Assembly: GCA_017472255.1 (NCBI GenBank)
Contig: JAFUQU010000042.1
Span: 1-64,000 of the forward strand
DNA length: 64,000 nucleotides
Source of the DNA: Clostridia bacterium
GTDB taxonomy: Bacteria; Bacillota; Clostridia; Oscillospirales; CAG-272
Direction: 5' to 3'
Each line of letters starts with the position of its first letter. The stretch's first letter is position 1. Under the pieces are notes generated by a model. It was not told the origin of the DNA, made no database searches, and saw nothing but the letters and a program-made list of their open reading frames with translations. The position numbers were made by a program, and so were the translations under genes. This document shows positions 56,434 through 64,000 of the stretch, piece after piece.

Positions 56434-57738
56434 TTAATCGAAATAGTGCGCCAGAATGGGCTTCGCTTCGGCGCGAAGTCTTTCCACATCCAGAGTTTTG
56501 TACTCGCCGTTTTCGTACAGGATTTTGCCGTCGCACATGGTCATGGTCACGTCGCCGTAAGCCGCGCTGTAGGCCAGCGTGCTGTACGGTTCCGCCATCG
56601 GAATGTTGTTGATGGCGTCCAGATCCCACAGAACCAGGTCGGCGCGCTTCCCTTCCTCGATGACACCGCAGTCGTGGCGTCCCTGGGCAATCGCGCCGCC
56701 GGACATCGCCATGTCGCAGATTGTCCCCGTGGGGATGATGTCGGCGCGGCGGGTGACGCCCTTGTGAATCAGCGCCGCCGTCTGAAGCTCCCGCAGCATG
56801 GATTGCGCGTTGTTGGACGCCGCGCCGTCGGTGCCAAGACCCACGCGCACGCCCTTTTTCAGCATCAGCGGCAGGTTCGCCACGCCGCTGGCCAGCTTCA
56901 GGTTGCTCACCGGATTGTGGGCGACCGTCACGCGATTTTCCGCCAGCAGCTCCATGTCGCCCTCGGAAAGCCAGACGCAGTGGGCGGCGGTGGCGGTTCC
57001 GGTGGCGGACGGGACGAGAATGCCCGTGTCCAGCAGGAACTCGACAGGCGTCATGCCGTGATTGCGCGCCTTGCATTCCTCGTGCTCGTCCAGGGTTTCG
57101 GAGACGTGAACCTGCATATTCAGGTCGTGGGCGTGGGTATAATCTGCCACTTCCCGGCAATAGCGGGCTTTATTGGTATACTCGGCGTGTACCGACATAT
57201 CGATCTTCATCCGACCGTCCCCGGCGTTGTGATAGGTTTTCGCCAGCTCCACCGCCTCGTCGAAGCGGGAATCGCCCTTCACCGTGGAATCTTCGCTGAA
57301 CGACAGCAGACAGCGGGAAATGTTGACCTTCATGCCGGTGTCCAGAACCGCCTTCACCGTCTCGTCGCAGAAGAAATACATATCCGAGAAGGACACGGTG
57401 CCGCCCCGGATCATCTCCGCGATGGCCAGCGTGGAACCGATCCGTACCCGCTCGGGGTTCAGACGATCTTCCGCCGGGTAGATTTTTTCGTTCAGCCAGC
57501 GCTGGAGCGGCAGGTCGCCGCCCAGTCCCCGGAACAGGGTCATGGCGGAGTGGCAGTGAATGTTGTAGAACGCGGGGGTCAGCAGCTTGCCCGCGCAGTC
57601 GATGACGCGGTCGAAGCGTCCCTCGGGAATGGATTCGCCGACATACGTGATTTTCGTGCCGTCCACGGCGGCGCAGCCGTTCGCCAGCCAGCGGGAGCCG
57701 TCGATCATCACGGCGGCGTTTTTGAATAATATTGTCAT
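56434..57738 (-). CDS. Amidohydrolase, S-adenosylhomocysteine/5'-methylthioadenosine deaminase-like
   Basis: The 434-aa enzyme has the ATZ/TRZ-MtaD pattern: LLTPAFYNIHCHSAMTLFRG (HxH), HVSETLDEHEECK, HCVWLSEGD with TVAHNPVSNLKLASG, and metal Asp in GLGTDGAASNN. It should deaminate adenosine-type nucleosides (methylthioadenosine, SAH) or a related purine. No signal peptide is seen. It lies beside genes for a nucleoside phosphorylase and a uridine-kinase-like enzyme, consistent with purine salvage. Start: ATG after AAGGAGAAATTAAA. Confidence 0.85.
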   Translation of the reverse strand: MTILFKNAAVMIDGSRWLANGCAAVDGTKITYVGESIPEGRFDRVIDCAGKLLTPAFYNIHCHSAMTLFRGLGGDLPLQRWLNEKIYPAEDRLNPERVRIGSTLAIAEMIRGGTVSFSDMYFFCDETVKAVLDTGMKVNISRCLLSFSEDSTVKGDSRFDEAVELAKTYHNAGDGRMKIDMSVHAEYTNKARYCREVADYTHAHDLNMQVHVSETLDEHEECKARNHGMTPVEFLLDTGILVPSATGTATAAHCVWLSEGDMELLAENRVTVAHNPVSNLKLASGVANLPLMLKKGVRVGLGTDGAASNNAQSMLRELQTAALIHKGVTRRADIIPTGTICDMAMSGGAIAQGRHDCGVIEEGKRADLVLWDLDAINNIPMAEPYSTLAYSAAYGDVTMTMCDGKILYENGEYKTLDVERLRAEAKPILAHYFD

Positions 57739-57750
57739 TTTAATTTCTCC

Positions 57751-58104
57751 TTATTTTTTGTCACCGTTGATGTACCGATCGACCAGCCCCTCCACGACGC
57801 CGATGAAATCCTCCTCGGCGCCCCAGGAAAAGCTGAGAAACGTGCCGTTTCCGCCGCCGCCCGAAATGGCGGTGACGGTGGTGTTCATGTCGCTGTCCCC
57901 CGCTACCAGCACGCTCAGGGCGGCACGGCTGGAGTTGCGCATATAATATCGGTCGTACATCGTGAAATAGATGCTCACCCCGCCCATCCGATGGACGGAG
58001 GTGTCCACCATCTCCACGCTCAGACCGCTCTCCTGAATGCCCCGGCTCAGGTATTCGGCCAGATCGGCGGCGCGGGCGCGGAGCTGTCGTTCAAATTTTG
58101 CCAT
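57751..58104 (-). CDS. DUF6054-like protein
   Basis: The 117-aa protein is short and soluble, with MAKFERQLRARAADLAEYLSRGIQESGLSVEMVD, a central strand GGVSIYFTMYDRYYMRNSSRAALSVLVAGD and a Gly/Ser stretch TTVTAISGGGGNGTFLSFSWGAEEDF. It resembles DUF6054, a family without a known role (from memory). The ATG at 58104 has GGAAGGAAG upstream. It lies between the amidohydrolase and the large YwqG-like gene, with short spacers; its role may be linked to theirs. Confidence 0.65.
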   Translation of the reverse strand: MAKFERQLRARAADLAEYLSRGIQESGLSVEMVDTSVHRMGGVSIYFTMYDRYYMRNSSRAALSVLVAGDSDMNTTVTAISGGGGNGTFLSFSWGAEEDFIGVVEGLVDRYINGDKK

Positions 58105-58179
58105 ATGCTTCCTTCCTGCGGGGTAAATAACCCGCTGTGGGACGGCTGCCCACCTCATTGTATTCGCCGCCGGCGTTGA

Positions 58180-60636
58180 TTATTCGCCCTCGTCCGGTTC
58201 CACGCTTCCCCAGCAGAGCAGCACCTGGGAAAAGTCGCCCTTCGCCAGCCGCTCGGGGCTGATGAAAAGCTGGAGCAGCGCTTCATTGCCATGTAACTGC
58301 TCGGGCTTCATGCTGTCGGGGGTCTCGGCGTCAATCTGAATCAGCATGGCGCCGTAATCCTCGGAAAGATACGCCCGGGGATCGCTGTCGATGAAGACCG
58401 GATAGCCGCCCACCCGGCTGCCTTCCCGGTAGAACTGCTCGTAGAGCATCTGGGATTTTTCCGGCGTCATGGAACCGGTCAGCGTGCCGTAGGGAATGGT
58501 AACTAACTGGTCGTAACGGTAATCGCCGGGAGTTATGGCCATGCTTTCCAGCTTGGCAAAGTGCATACGCAGCGCGCGTCCTTCGGGGACGGCGGGTTCG
58601 GCGGGCAGATCGGGGTTGGGATGGTAGACCAGCCGGAAGTAAACCTGCTCGGAACCGCTCCAACTGAGGGGGAGCTTATCCCGCTTCAGACCATAGAGCG
58701 CCAGAATGCCCTTTTCCGGGAATCCGGGCAGGGACAGCTCGGCGAAATTAAGCTGGAAAATGTAAGAAAGCGGCAGTCCGGCGGTTCCGGCGACGCGGGT
58801 TTCGGGGGTGTCCGGCACCACCGGGCGTACAAAGCCCGCGGGGGTATAGGGAATGCCGCCCATCTTGGAGATGGTCAGGTCGTCGGCGGAAGGCAGCAGA
58901 CGCATTCCGGCGGAAGGTGCGGTCATGCCGGTCAGCATGGAGAGCGTCTTTTCCATGGCGCGGAGGGTTTCCTCGGGGGTGACGGGATTGTCCGGGCGGT
59001 GGAAACAGCCTCCCACGGCGCGGGGCTTCACGCCGTCGCCGGAGGGGTTCATTTCCTCTACATCCTCCATGGCGCGGCTGCCCGAGACGGCTTCCTGAAA
59101 CACATCCAGCATATCCGGGTCGCCGGTGGTCATCGTAAAGCGATACGCCTCGTCACGGATGAGAATTTCCGCGAAAGCGCGGTACTGCTTCGCACCCTCG
59201 TCGCCCCGGTCGCGCCAGAACTCGCAGTAAGCGCTGCCGCCGATGTCGTAGGACAGCAGCTCTTCCTTTGGAACAGCCTCGCTCAGGGAGGTTTCGGCGG
59301 GGATTTCCTCGCCCTCGTCGAAATACTCGATGGTGCATTCGATGACGGTGTTTCCCTTATCGGGGCAGATCAGCTCGATTTCCTCGCCTGAAATGTGCTC
59401 GTCGGGGATGAAATTGCCGGGCACGCGGAACCGGCGCAGATAGCTGCCGAAGCCGTATGCCACCGTTCCCCGCAGATAGCCGATTTCGTAGTGGGGAATC
59501 TCCGGCAGCGTTCCGGAAATGTCCATGGGCTGGCGTCCGTCCAGCGCACAGAGGGTGAGATATTCTTCCCGGGGAATGCGGACGTGGGAATCCAGCGTCA
59601 GCGCCTGTTCCAGATTGGCGAGGGCGGTTTTGCTGCGCTCGCTGTCGGAGGGAGTGCGGGAGGACGGCTCGAAGGTTACGCTCGTCCAAAGCAGGGACAG
59701 CCCGGTTTTGGCGAATTCGTCCGCCGTCTGCTTGACGGTGCTTCGCATGAGGAAGCGGCGGTCTGCCACGTAGGAAAAGCCATAGATGGAGATTTCTTCT
59801 AACAGTCCGGACAGATTGTACCGTCCCAGATAGGTGACGACGCTTCCCGGCAGCTCGTCCGGCTCGTAGTTGTCCACGCCCCAGCCCACATACGCCGGGA
59901 AGCCTTCCCGCTCGTCCGCGTAGGCGAAGGCGAGCTGCTGCTTGAGCGCGGTGTAGTAAAGGCTGCGCAGACGGTCGAAATCATGGTCGATGGGATAGGA
60001 ATTGCGCTCGTCCAGATCGAAGATAATCTGCCCGCCCACGGCGGCGCGGATTTCCTGCGCCAGCTCCAGCGCCTGAACGTAGACGCCGGGGCCTGCGTAG
60101 GTGGTGTCGATTTCGCCGTCCAGCCAGCTGTTCGTCTCGTCGTAGAACAGGTCGAGAACGCCGTTCAGCGTCAGGTAGATCGTGGAACCGTCCCGCTCCA
60201 CGCCGGTTTGAAGGTTCAGCTCCCGGCAGAGGCGGCGCAGGCAGAGGGCGATGTCCGTTCCGCTGATATTTTCGATGCGGAAGCGCAGCCAGATGACGCC
60301 GAGTTCCTCCTCGGGGGTGGGAAGCTGGGTGGTGAAGAAGGTGTCGTTGTCGTCGGTGTGGGTGAAATAGCCGTTCCCGTCGGTATCGACCGGAATGGCG
60401 TCCAGCTCGCCCGCCAGATACCGGAGCATACGCTCCTGGGCGGCGGACTGCTTATCCGGAACGTCCGGAATCGCCACGATCACCGCGCTCCCCCCCTTTA
60501 CAGGCGGGGGCGCGGGCATGAAAACCGGCGGACAGGGGACATCGAACAGTTTGGACAGGCGGTCGGCTTCCCTTGCGGCGAGGGCGGGGGTCAGCGCTTT
60601 GTCGGCGCGCTGAAGTTTGATATAGTTTTGACTCAT
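58180..60636 (-). CDS. Large protein with a YwqG (DUF1963)-like C-terminus
   Basis: The 818-aa protein has a C-terminal domain (about residues 595-815) like YwqG/DUF1963: LTISKMGGIPYTPAGF, YIFQLNFAELSLPGFPEKGILALYGL. Most YwqG proteins are 250-300 aa, so the other 590 residues are extra. That N-terminal part is acidic, with no recognised domain; segments such as IWLRFRIENISGTDIALCLRRLCRELN and VYVQALELAQEIRAAVGGQIIFDLDE look like alternating strands and helices. No signal peptide or membrane helix is seen. It is 19 bp before the nucleoside phosphorylase and 76 bp after the DUF6054-like gene. Function unknown. Confidence 0.7.
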   Translation of the reverse strand: MSQNYIKLQRADKALTPALAAREADRLSKLFDVPCPPVFMPAPPPVKGGSAVIVAIPDVPDKQSAAQERMLRYLAGELDAIPVDTDGNGYFTHTDDNDTFFTTQLPTPEEELGVIWLRFRIENISGTDIALCLRRLCRELNLQTGVERDGSTIYLTLNGVLDLFYDETNSWLDGEIDTTYAGPGVYVQALELAQEIRAAVGGQIIFDLDERNSYPIDHDFDRLRSLYYTALKQQLAFAYADEREGFPAYVGWGVDNYEPDELPGSVVTYLGRYNLSGLLEEISIYGFSYVADRRFLMRSTVKQTADEFAKTGLSLLWTSVTFEPSSRTPSDSERSKTALANLEQALTLDSHVRIPREEYLTLCALDGRQPMDISGTLPEIPHYEIGYLRGTVAYGFGSYLRRFRVPGNFIPDEHISGEEIELICPDKGNTVIECTIEYFDEGEEIPAETSLSEAVPKEELLSYDIGGSAYCEFWRDRGDEGAKQYRAFAEILIRDEAYRFTMTTGDPDMLDVFQEAVSGSRAMEDVEEMNPSGDGVKPRAVGGCFHRPDNPVTPEETLRAMEKTLSMLTGMTAPSAGMRLLPSADDLTISKMGGIPYTPAGFVRPVVPDTPETRVAGTAGLPLSYIFQLNFAELSLPGFPEKGILALYGLKRDKLPLSWSGSEQVYFRLVYHPNPDLPAEPAVPEGRALRMHFAKLESMAITPGDYRYDQLVTIPYGTLTGSMTPEKSQMLYEQFYREGSRVGGYPVFIDSDPRAYLSEDYGAMLIQIDAETPDSMKPEQLHGNEALLQLFISPERLAKGDFSQVLLCWGSVEPDEGE

Positions 60637-60654
60637 AGGGGGAAGTCCTCCCGG

Positions 60655-61521
60655 TCAGACCCGGGTGATGACGCCGGTGACGAGGGCGGTGAACTTCTCC
60701 CGAATCTCGGCGGCCACGTCCAAAACCTCCTGCTCGGTGATGGCGGCGCCGGTGATGCCCGCAGCCATGTTAGTCACGCAAGAGATGCAGAGCACGCGGA
60801 TGCCCAGCTGTGCGGCGAAAATGGTTTCGGCGACGGTGGACATACCCACTAAATTCGCGCCGAGAATTTTCAGCGCGCGGATTTCGGCGGGGGTTTCGTA
60901 CTGGGGGCCGGACATATAAGCGTAGACGCCCTCCTTCAGCGCGAAGCCCTGCTCTGCTGCCACTTCGGCGGCCAGCCGGCGAAGCTCGGGCGCGAAGACC
61001 GACTGCATATCGAAGAAGCGGGGACCGAATTCGGCGATGTTGGGGCCGCGAACCGGGGAGATGGGCGCCAGCTTGATCTGATCGGTGACGCAGACCAGAT
61101 CGCCGGGACGGAGGGTTCGGGTGTCGTTATAGCCGATGCCGCCCGCCGCGTTGGTGACGATCATCGTGTCGATGCCGAGCAGGCGGAACACGCCCACCGG
61201 ATAGGCGGTCTGCCACATTTCCCAGCCCTCGTAATAGTGGAAGCGCCCGTTCATGGCGAGCACCTTTTTGGTCACGCCGTTATCCGTCAGCAAGCCGAAG
61301 ACCAGCTCACCCTTCTGATAGGAGACGGTGGAGGTTGGGAAATTGGGGATTTCGCGGTAGGGGATGACGATGGCGTCGGACAGGCGCTCGGCGAAGTTGC
61401 CCAGCCCCGAGCCGAGGATAATGGCGATGTCCGGCTTCACACCGCCGATCCGCTTTGATATATACGCCGCCGATTCCTGATAATCGCGGAAGGCGGCTTT
61501 TTCAGAAATAAGTTCTGCCAT
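60655..61521 (-). CDS. punA: Purine nucleoside phosphorylase (trimeric, PunA type)
   Basis: The 288-aa enzyme splits inosine and guanosine with phosphate, giving the base and ribose 1-phosphate. PNP family 2 motifs are IILGSGLGNFAE, GRFHYYEGWEMWQTAYPVGVFRLLG, TNAAGGIGYN, DQIKL, YAYMSGPQYETPAEIRALKILGANLVGMSTV and CVTNMAAGI. Length is standard. It sits with the YwqG-like and uridine-kinase-like genes, 6 bp after the latter, making a nucleotide-salvage unit. Confidence 0.95.
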   Translation of the reverse strand: MAELISEKAAFRDYQESAAYISKRIGGVKPDIAIILGSGLGNFAERLSDAIVIPYREIPNFPTSTVSYQKGELVFGLLTDNGVTKKVLAMNGRFHYYEGWEMWQTAYPVGVFRLLGIDTMIVTNAAGGIGYNDTRTLRPGDLVCVTDQIKLAPISPVRGPNIAEFGPRFFDMQSVFAPELRRLAAEVAAEQGFALKEGVYAYMSGPQYETPAEIRALKILGANLVGMSTVAETIFAAQLGIRVLCISCVTNMAAGITGAAITEQEVLDVAAEIREKFTALVTGVITRV

Positions 61522-61527
61522 GGTGAT

Positions 61528-62439
61528 TTAATCCTTTCCGATGAATTCGCGCAGGACGGAGGATGGGGGCACCATCGATGAGGGGATGGTGTCAAGCTTG
61601 GACAGCTTTTCCTCAATTTCCAGCGCCTTGGGATAGAACAGGCTGTTGTCGGGGATGGTGTGCAGCAGGCTGGTCAGCTCGTTTTTCAGCAGGAAGACCT
61701 CGTAAGGCATCAGCGAGTTGATGCGCAGCTCCACGCCGCTTTCGTAGGGCGTGATGCTCCGTTCCTCGTTCATAACGACGCTTCGCCAGAGGTAGAAGGT
61801 GAACACCGGTTCCGCGCCACGGAATTTATAATCGCGCACCAGACGGCGCATCAGGCGGATGTCCCGGCGGTTGAAGTAGACGCCGTTCATTTCCAGATCG
61901 TCCGCCACGCTGATATGCACCGACGCGCAGCCATCGCCCAGAAGGGCGCGCACCTCGGGGTAGATTGCCTGAATCCCCTCGAAGATGAAGATGCTGGCGT
62001 CGTCGGGGTCAACCCGGTCGAAGCGGGAACGCTTGCCCGACTTGAAATCGAAGTGGGGCAGATCGGTGGGATCGCCGCGCAAAATGGATTCGGTACAGGC
62101 GGCGAGCAGATCGAAGTCGATGGCCTTGATGGAATCGTAGTCGGGGCTTTTTGAGCCTGCCATCTCGGCTTCCCGGTTGAGCACGTCCCGCTCCTTGAAG
62201 AAATCGTCGATGGAAATCAGGTGGACGTCATGTCCGGCGGCCTCCAGTTCGGCGGTGAGCGTGCCGGCGGTGGTGGTTTTGCCCGAGCAGGTGGGACCGC
62301 TCAGGGCGATGATACGCAGATCGGGGCGGGCGGTCAGCCCGGCGCAAAGGGTGTCCAGCTGCGCTTCGAAGGCGCTCTCGCATTCAAGGACGAACGCGGC
62401 GCGCTCCCGGTCATTGCGGAAATATTTGTCAAGCTTCAT
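61528..62439 (-). CDS. Uridine-kinase-like P-loop protein
   Basis: The 303-aa protein has the PRK/uridine-kinase fold: Walker A GPTCSGKTTTAG, DDFFKERDVLNR (substrate site), YDSIKAIDFDLL, HFDFKSGKR, and FIFEGIQAIYP. The N-terminal 30 residues and the C-terminal third (about 200-303) differ from Udk, so it could be uridine/cytidine kinase or phosphoribulokinase-like. It is near a purine nucleoside phosphorylase, which supports a salvage role. The ATG follows AAAGGAGCTGATC. Confidence 0.82.
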   Translation of the reverse strand: MKLDKYFRNDRERAAFVLECESAFEAQLDTLCAGLTARPDLRIIALSGPTCSGKTTTAGTLTAELEAAGHDVHLISIDDFFKERDVLNREAEMAGSKSPDYDSIKAIDFDLLAACTESILRGDPTDLPHFDFKSGKRSRFDRVDPDDASIFIFEGIQAIYPEVRALLGDGCASVHISVADDLEMNGVYFNRRDIRLMRRLVRDYKFRGAEPVFTFYLWRSVVMNEERSITPYESGVELRINSLMPYEVFLLKNELTSLLHTIPDNSLFYPKALEIEEKLSKLDTIPSSMVPPSSVLREFIGKD

Positions 62440-62502
62440 GGGTCAGATCAGCTCCTTTCGAGGTAAAATGAGAAAATATCGTATATTTTGAGGAAAATTC
62501 TG

Positions 62503-64000
62503 TTAGGTCTCAAACCCGAAAAAGGCGTCCATCTGGGCTTCCTTTTCGCGGCGGGAGGCTTCTTCGTCGGCGGCGAGGTATTCGTAGGGGTACTTTGGTT
62601 CAAAGACGCGCTCGATGTGCTTTTTGCCCCCGTCATCGATCCGCACCAGCTTGGTTACGGCGCCCGCGCCCACGGCGAAAATCGTGTGCAGCTCCTCCAT
62701 CATCAGCACGTTGTACAAGCTTTCCGTGCCCTTTTTGGCGAAACCGACATTTTCCAGATTGCCCACTGTGTTCTTCTGACGGTAGATATAGTATGGCATA
62801 TATCCGGCGTTTTTAAGCCGCACCTGGGAATAATCGATGCCCTTCACCGTTTCGTCCGCCGAGCGGTTGTAGATTTCCGTGTCGATTTTCAGAATCTCCG
62901 CCGACTTTTTGACGCAGAAGGTGTGTACCGTGATGTTCTCCGGGTCGAGGGCAAGGATTCTGTCCACCGACCTGGAGAAGCCCGCGAAATCATCCCCCGG
63001 CAGTCCGGCGATCAGGTCGGTGTTGATGACCTTGATACCCGCGTTCTTCGCCAGCGTGTAGGCGCGGTAGAAATCCTCCACCGTGTGGCGGCGTCCAATG
63101 CTTTGCAGGATGTCGTTGTTCATCGTCTGCGGGTTGATGCTCATGCGGGTAACGCCGAAGCGGCGCGCCGTTTCCAGCTTGCCCGCCGTGATCGTGTCGG
63201 GACGCCCGCCCTCCAGCGTGAACTCGTGGAGCCGTCCCACGTCCACCATCTCAAACAGCGTGCGAAGCAGACGTTCCAGCCCCCGCTCGTCCAGGGTCGT
63301 AGGCGTTCCGCCGCCGATGTAGACGGTCATCAGCCGGAACCCCCGGGCTTTGATGTAGCGCAGCGTGGCGGCAAGGTCGCGACAGAGGCGCTCCAGATAG
63401 TCGGGAATCAGCGCCAGCAGCCTGCGCGACGTGTAGGACACGAAGGAGCAGTAGGCGCAGCGGGTGGGACAGAAGGGGACGGAGATGTAAATCGAGCAGG
63501 TGGGCATTCTTCCCTGTCTGGCAAGACGGGCGATTTTCTGCTCGTTTTTGGCGATGTCCACCGCCAGCGCCGCCTTGCGGGGATTGACGAAATATTCGTC
63601 GGTGAGGATGTTCCGGGTGTCGGCGGGGGAATGAAGGCGGGTGCCGTCGGGGGCGTGGGCACACAGCAGCTCGGACGCCATCTTCGCCGGGCGGATGCCG
63701 GTGAGAATGCCCCAGCTGGGAACGGTGCCGAACAGCTCCTTTCCCGCTTCCAGCGCGGCGATGCCCGCAGCGATTTTCGCGGCCTTTTCCATGGGATCGG
63801 TGTGGCTGTTCGCGTCAAGACCGTGGGTGGCTCCGGCCGCGATAAAGCGGGAGGCGGACGCCGTCTCCCCATGATTTTCGAAGGTGCAGATGACCTCCAC
63901 GCCGTCGGTCGTGTCGCGGCGCACAAAGGTGGCGGACTGGGCGGTGTCCGTCTCATCATCGGCGAACTTTGCTCCCGGGTAAAAGAGCATACAAAGGGTT
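62503..64000 (-). CDS. hemZ: HemZ-type radical SAM coproporphyrinogen dehydrogenase-like, 5' end beyond window
   Basis: This radical SAM protein has the cluster motif CPTRCAYCSF near residue 175 of the visible frame, then VYIGGGTPT, EFTLEGGRPDTIT and SINPQTMNNDILQSIGR, matching the HemN/HemZ class. HemZ proteins make protoporphyrinogen or act as heme-related radical SAM enzymes. The visible frame begins at ATG 63990 but stays open to the right edge, no ribosome site precedes that ATG, and the usual N-terminal section is missing, so the gene continues outside. No heme gene is near, so the exact role is inferred. Confidence 0.85.
   Translation of the reverse strand, partial: TLCMLFYPGAKFADDETDTAQSATFVRRDTTDGVEVICTFENHGETASASRFIAAGATHGLDANSHTDPMEKAAKIAAGIAALEAGKELFGTVPSWGILTGIRPAKMASELLCAHAPDGTRLHSPADTRNILTDEYFVNPRKAALAVDIAKNEQKIARLARQGRMPTCSIYISVPFCPTRCAYCSFVSYTSRRLLALIPDYLERLCRDLAATLRYIKARGFRLMTVYIGGGTPTTLDERGLERLLRTLFEMVDVGRLHEFTLEGGRPDTITAGKLETARRFGVTRMSINPQTMNNDILQSIGRRHTVEDFYRAYTLAKNAGIKVINTDLIAGLPGDDFAGFSRSVDRILALDPENITVHTFCVKKSAEILKIDTEIYNRSADETVKGIDYSQVRLKNAGYMPYYIYRQKNTVGNLENVGFAKKGTESLYNVLMMEELHTIFAVGAGAVTKLVRIDDGGKKHIERVFEPKYPYEYLAADEEASRREKEAQMDAFFGFET

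Noticed and set aside
1..64000. CRISPR array, prophage or insertion sequence
   Set aside because: No regularly spaced repeats, no transposase or integrase sequence and no phage structural genes were found.

Overview
The window looks like a chromosomal segment of a moderately high-GC, spore-forming member of the Clostridia, most likely Oscillospiraceae/Ruminococcaceae-like. The main evidence is gene order. On the minus strand the run SpoVB/YabM-like flippase, mazG, HU, rqcP (yabO), yabP, yabQ, divIC, S1-domain yabR follows the Bacillus subtilis yab/divIC sporulation-division neighbourhood. A T-box, a ZTP riboswitch, HPr kinase, a COG2984-type ABC importer and a BirA repressor-ligase fit a Firmicute. 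I found no phage, insertion sequence, CRISPR array, rRNA or tRNA gene. The species assignment is inference.

Layout. 1-3.3 kb: purB and a class I aminotransferase, each with a clear promoter; a dense block of inverted repeats follows purB. 3.6-6.8 kb: T-box-controlled ABC importer (lipoprotein, permease, ATPase). 6.9-10.5 kb: FliB-like cysteine protein, an AraC regulator next to a TIM-barrel-like unknown with a tandem operator between them, and a DinJ/YafQ toxin-antitoxin pair. 10.5-14.4 kb (minus): VanY-type carboxypeptidase and the rpsO-pnp pair with a long hairpin in its spacer. 14.6-20.1 kb: azlCD, a NahK-like sugar kinase, a lipoprotein, and an MBOAT/DHHW pair for polymer O-acylation. 20.1-33.2 kb (minus): a second AraC regulator, esterase, rRNA methyltransferase, type IIA topoisomerase A subunit, sua5, prfA, heavy-metal exporter, galM, galE, nucleotidyltransferase, hprK, and a secreted stalk-domain protein. 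33.3-34.7 kb: ZTP riboswitch and AICAR formyltransferase. 34.8-40.1 kb: beta-helix lipoprotein, barstar-like protein, SGNH hydrolase and Asp-box sialidase-like protein. 40.3-47.5 kb: a FtsX-type permease/ATPase pair and a heterodimeric ABC exporter. 47.7-53.9 kb: birA, membrane serine hydrolase, amidohydrolase, and the yab cluster. 54.1-64 kb (minus): mazG, flippase, amidohydrolase/deaminase, two poorly known genes (one 818 aa with a YwqG-like C-terminus), purine nucleoside phosphorylase, uridine-kinase-like protein and a HemZ-type radical SAM enzyme running off the edge.

Shared themes are purine metabolism (purB, ZTP-switched AICAR transformylase, nucleoside phosphorylase, deaminase-type amidohydrolase), sugar use and its control (galM-galE-nucleotidyltransferase beside hprK, sialidase-like and beta-helix proteins, two AraC regulators), and translation/cell-cycle housekeeping.

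The most interesting unexplained signals are: (1) six copies of the palindrome TTGTC-R-GACAA within 5.6 kb, mostly inside genes and in more than one reading frame; (2) direct repeats spaced 21 and 22 bp beside the two AraC genes; (3) a near-perfect 23-bp stem before pnp; (4) a sporulation sigma-E-like promoter before yabP and a long yabQ/divIC overlap; (5) a T-box whose specifier does not read as Trp on an importer usually linked to Trp. I see no clearly new multi-gene system; the palindrome family is the best candidate for something undescribed.
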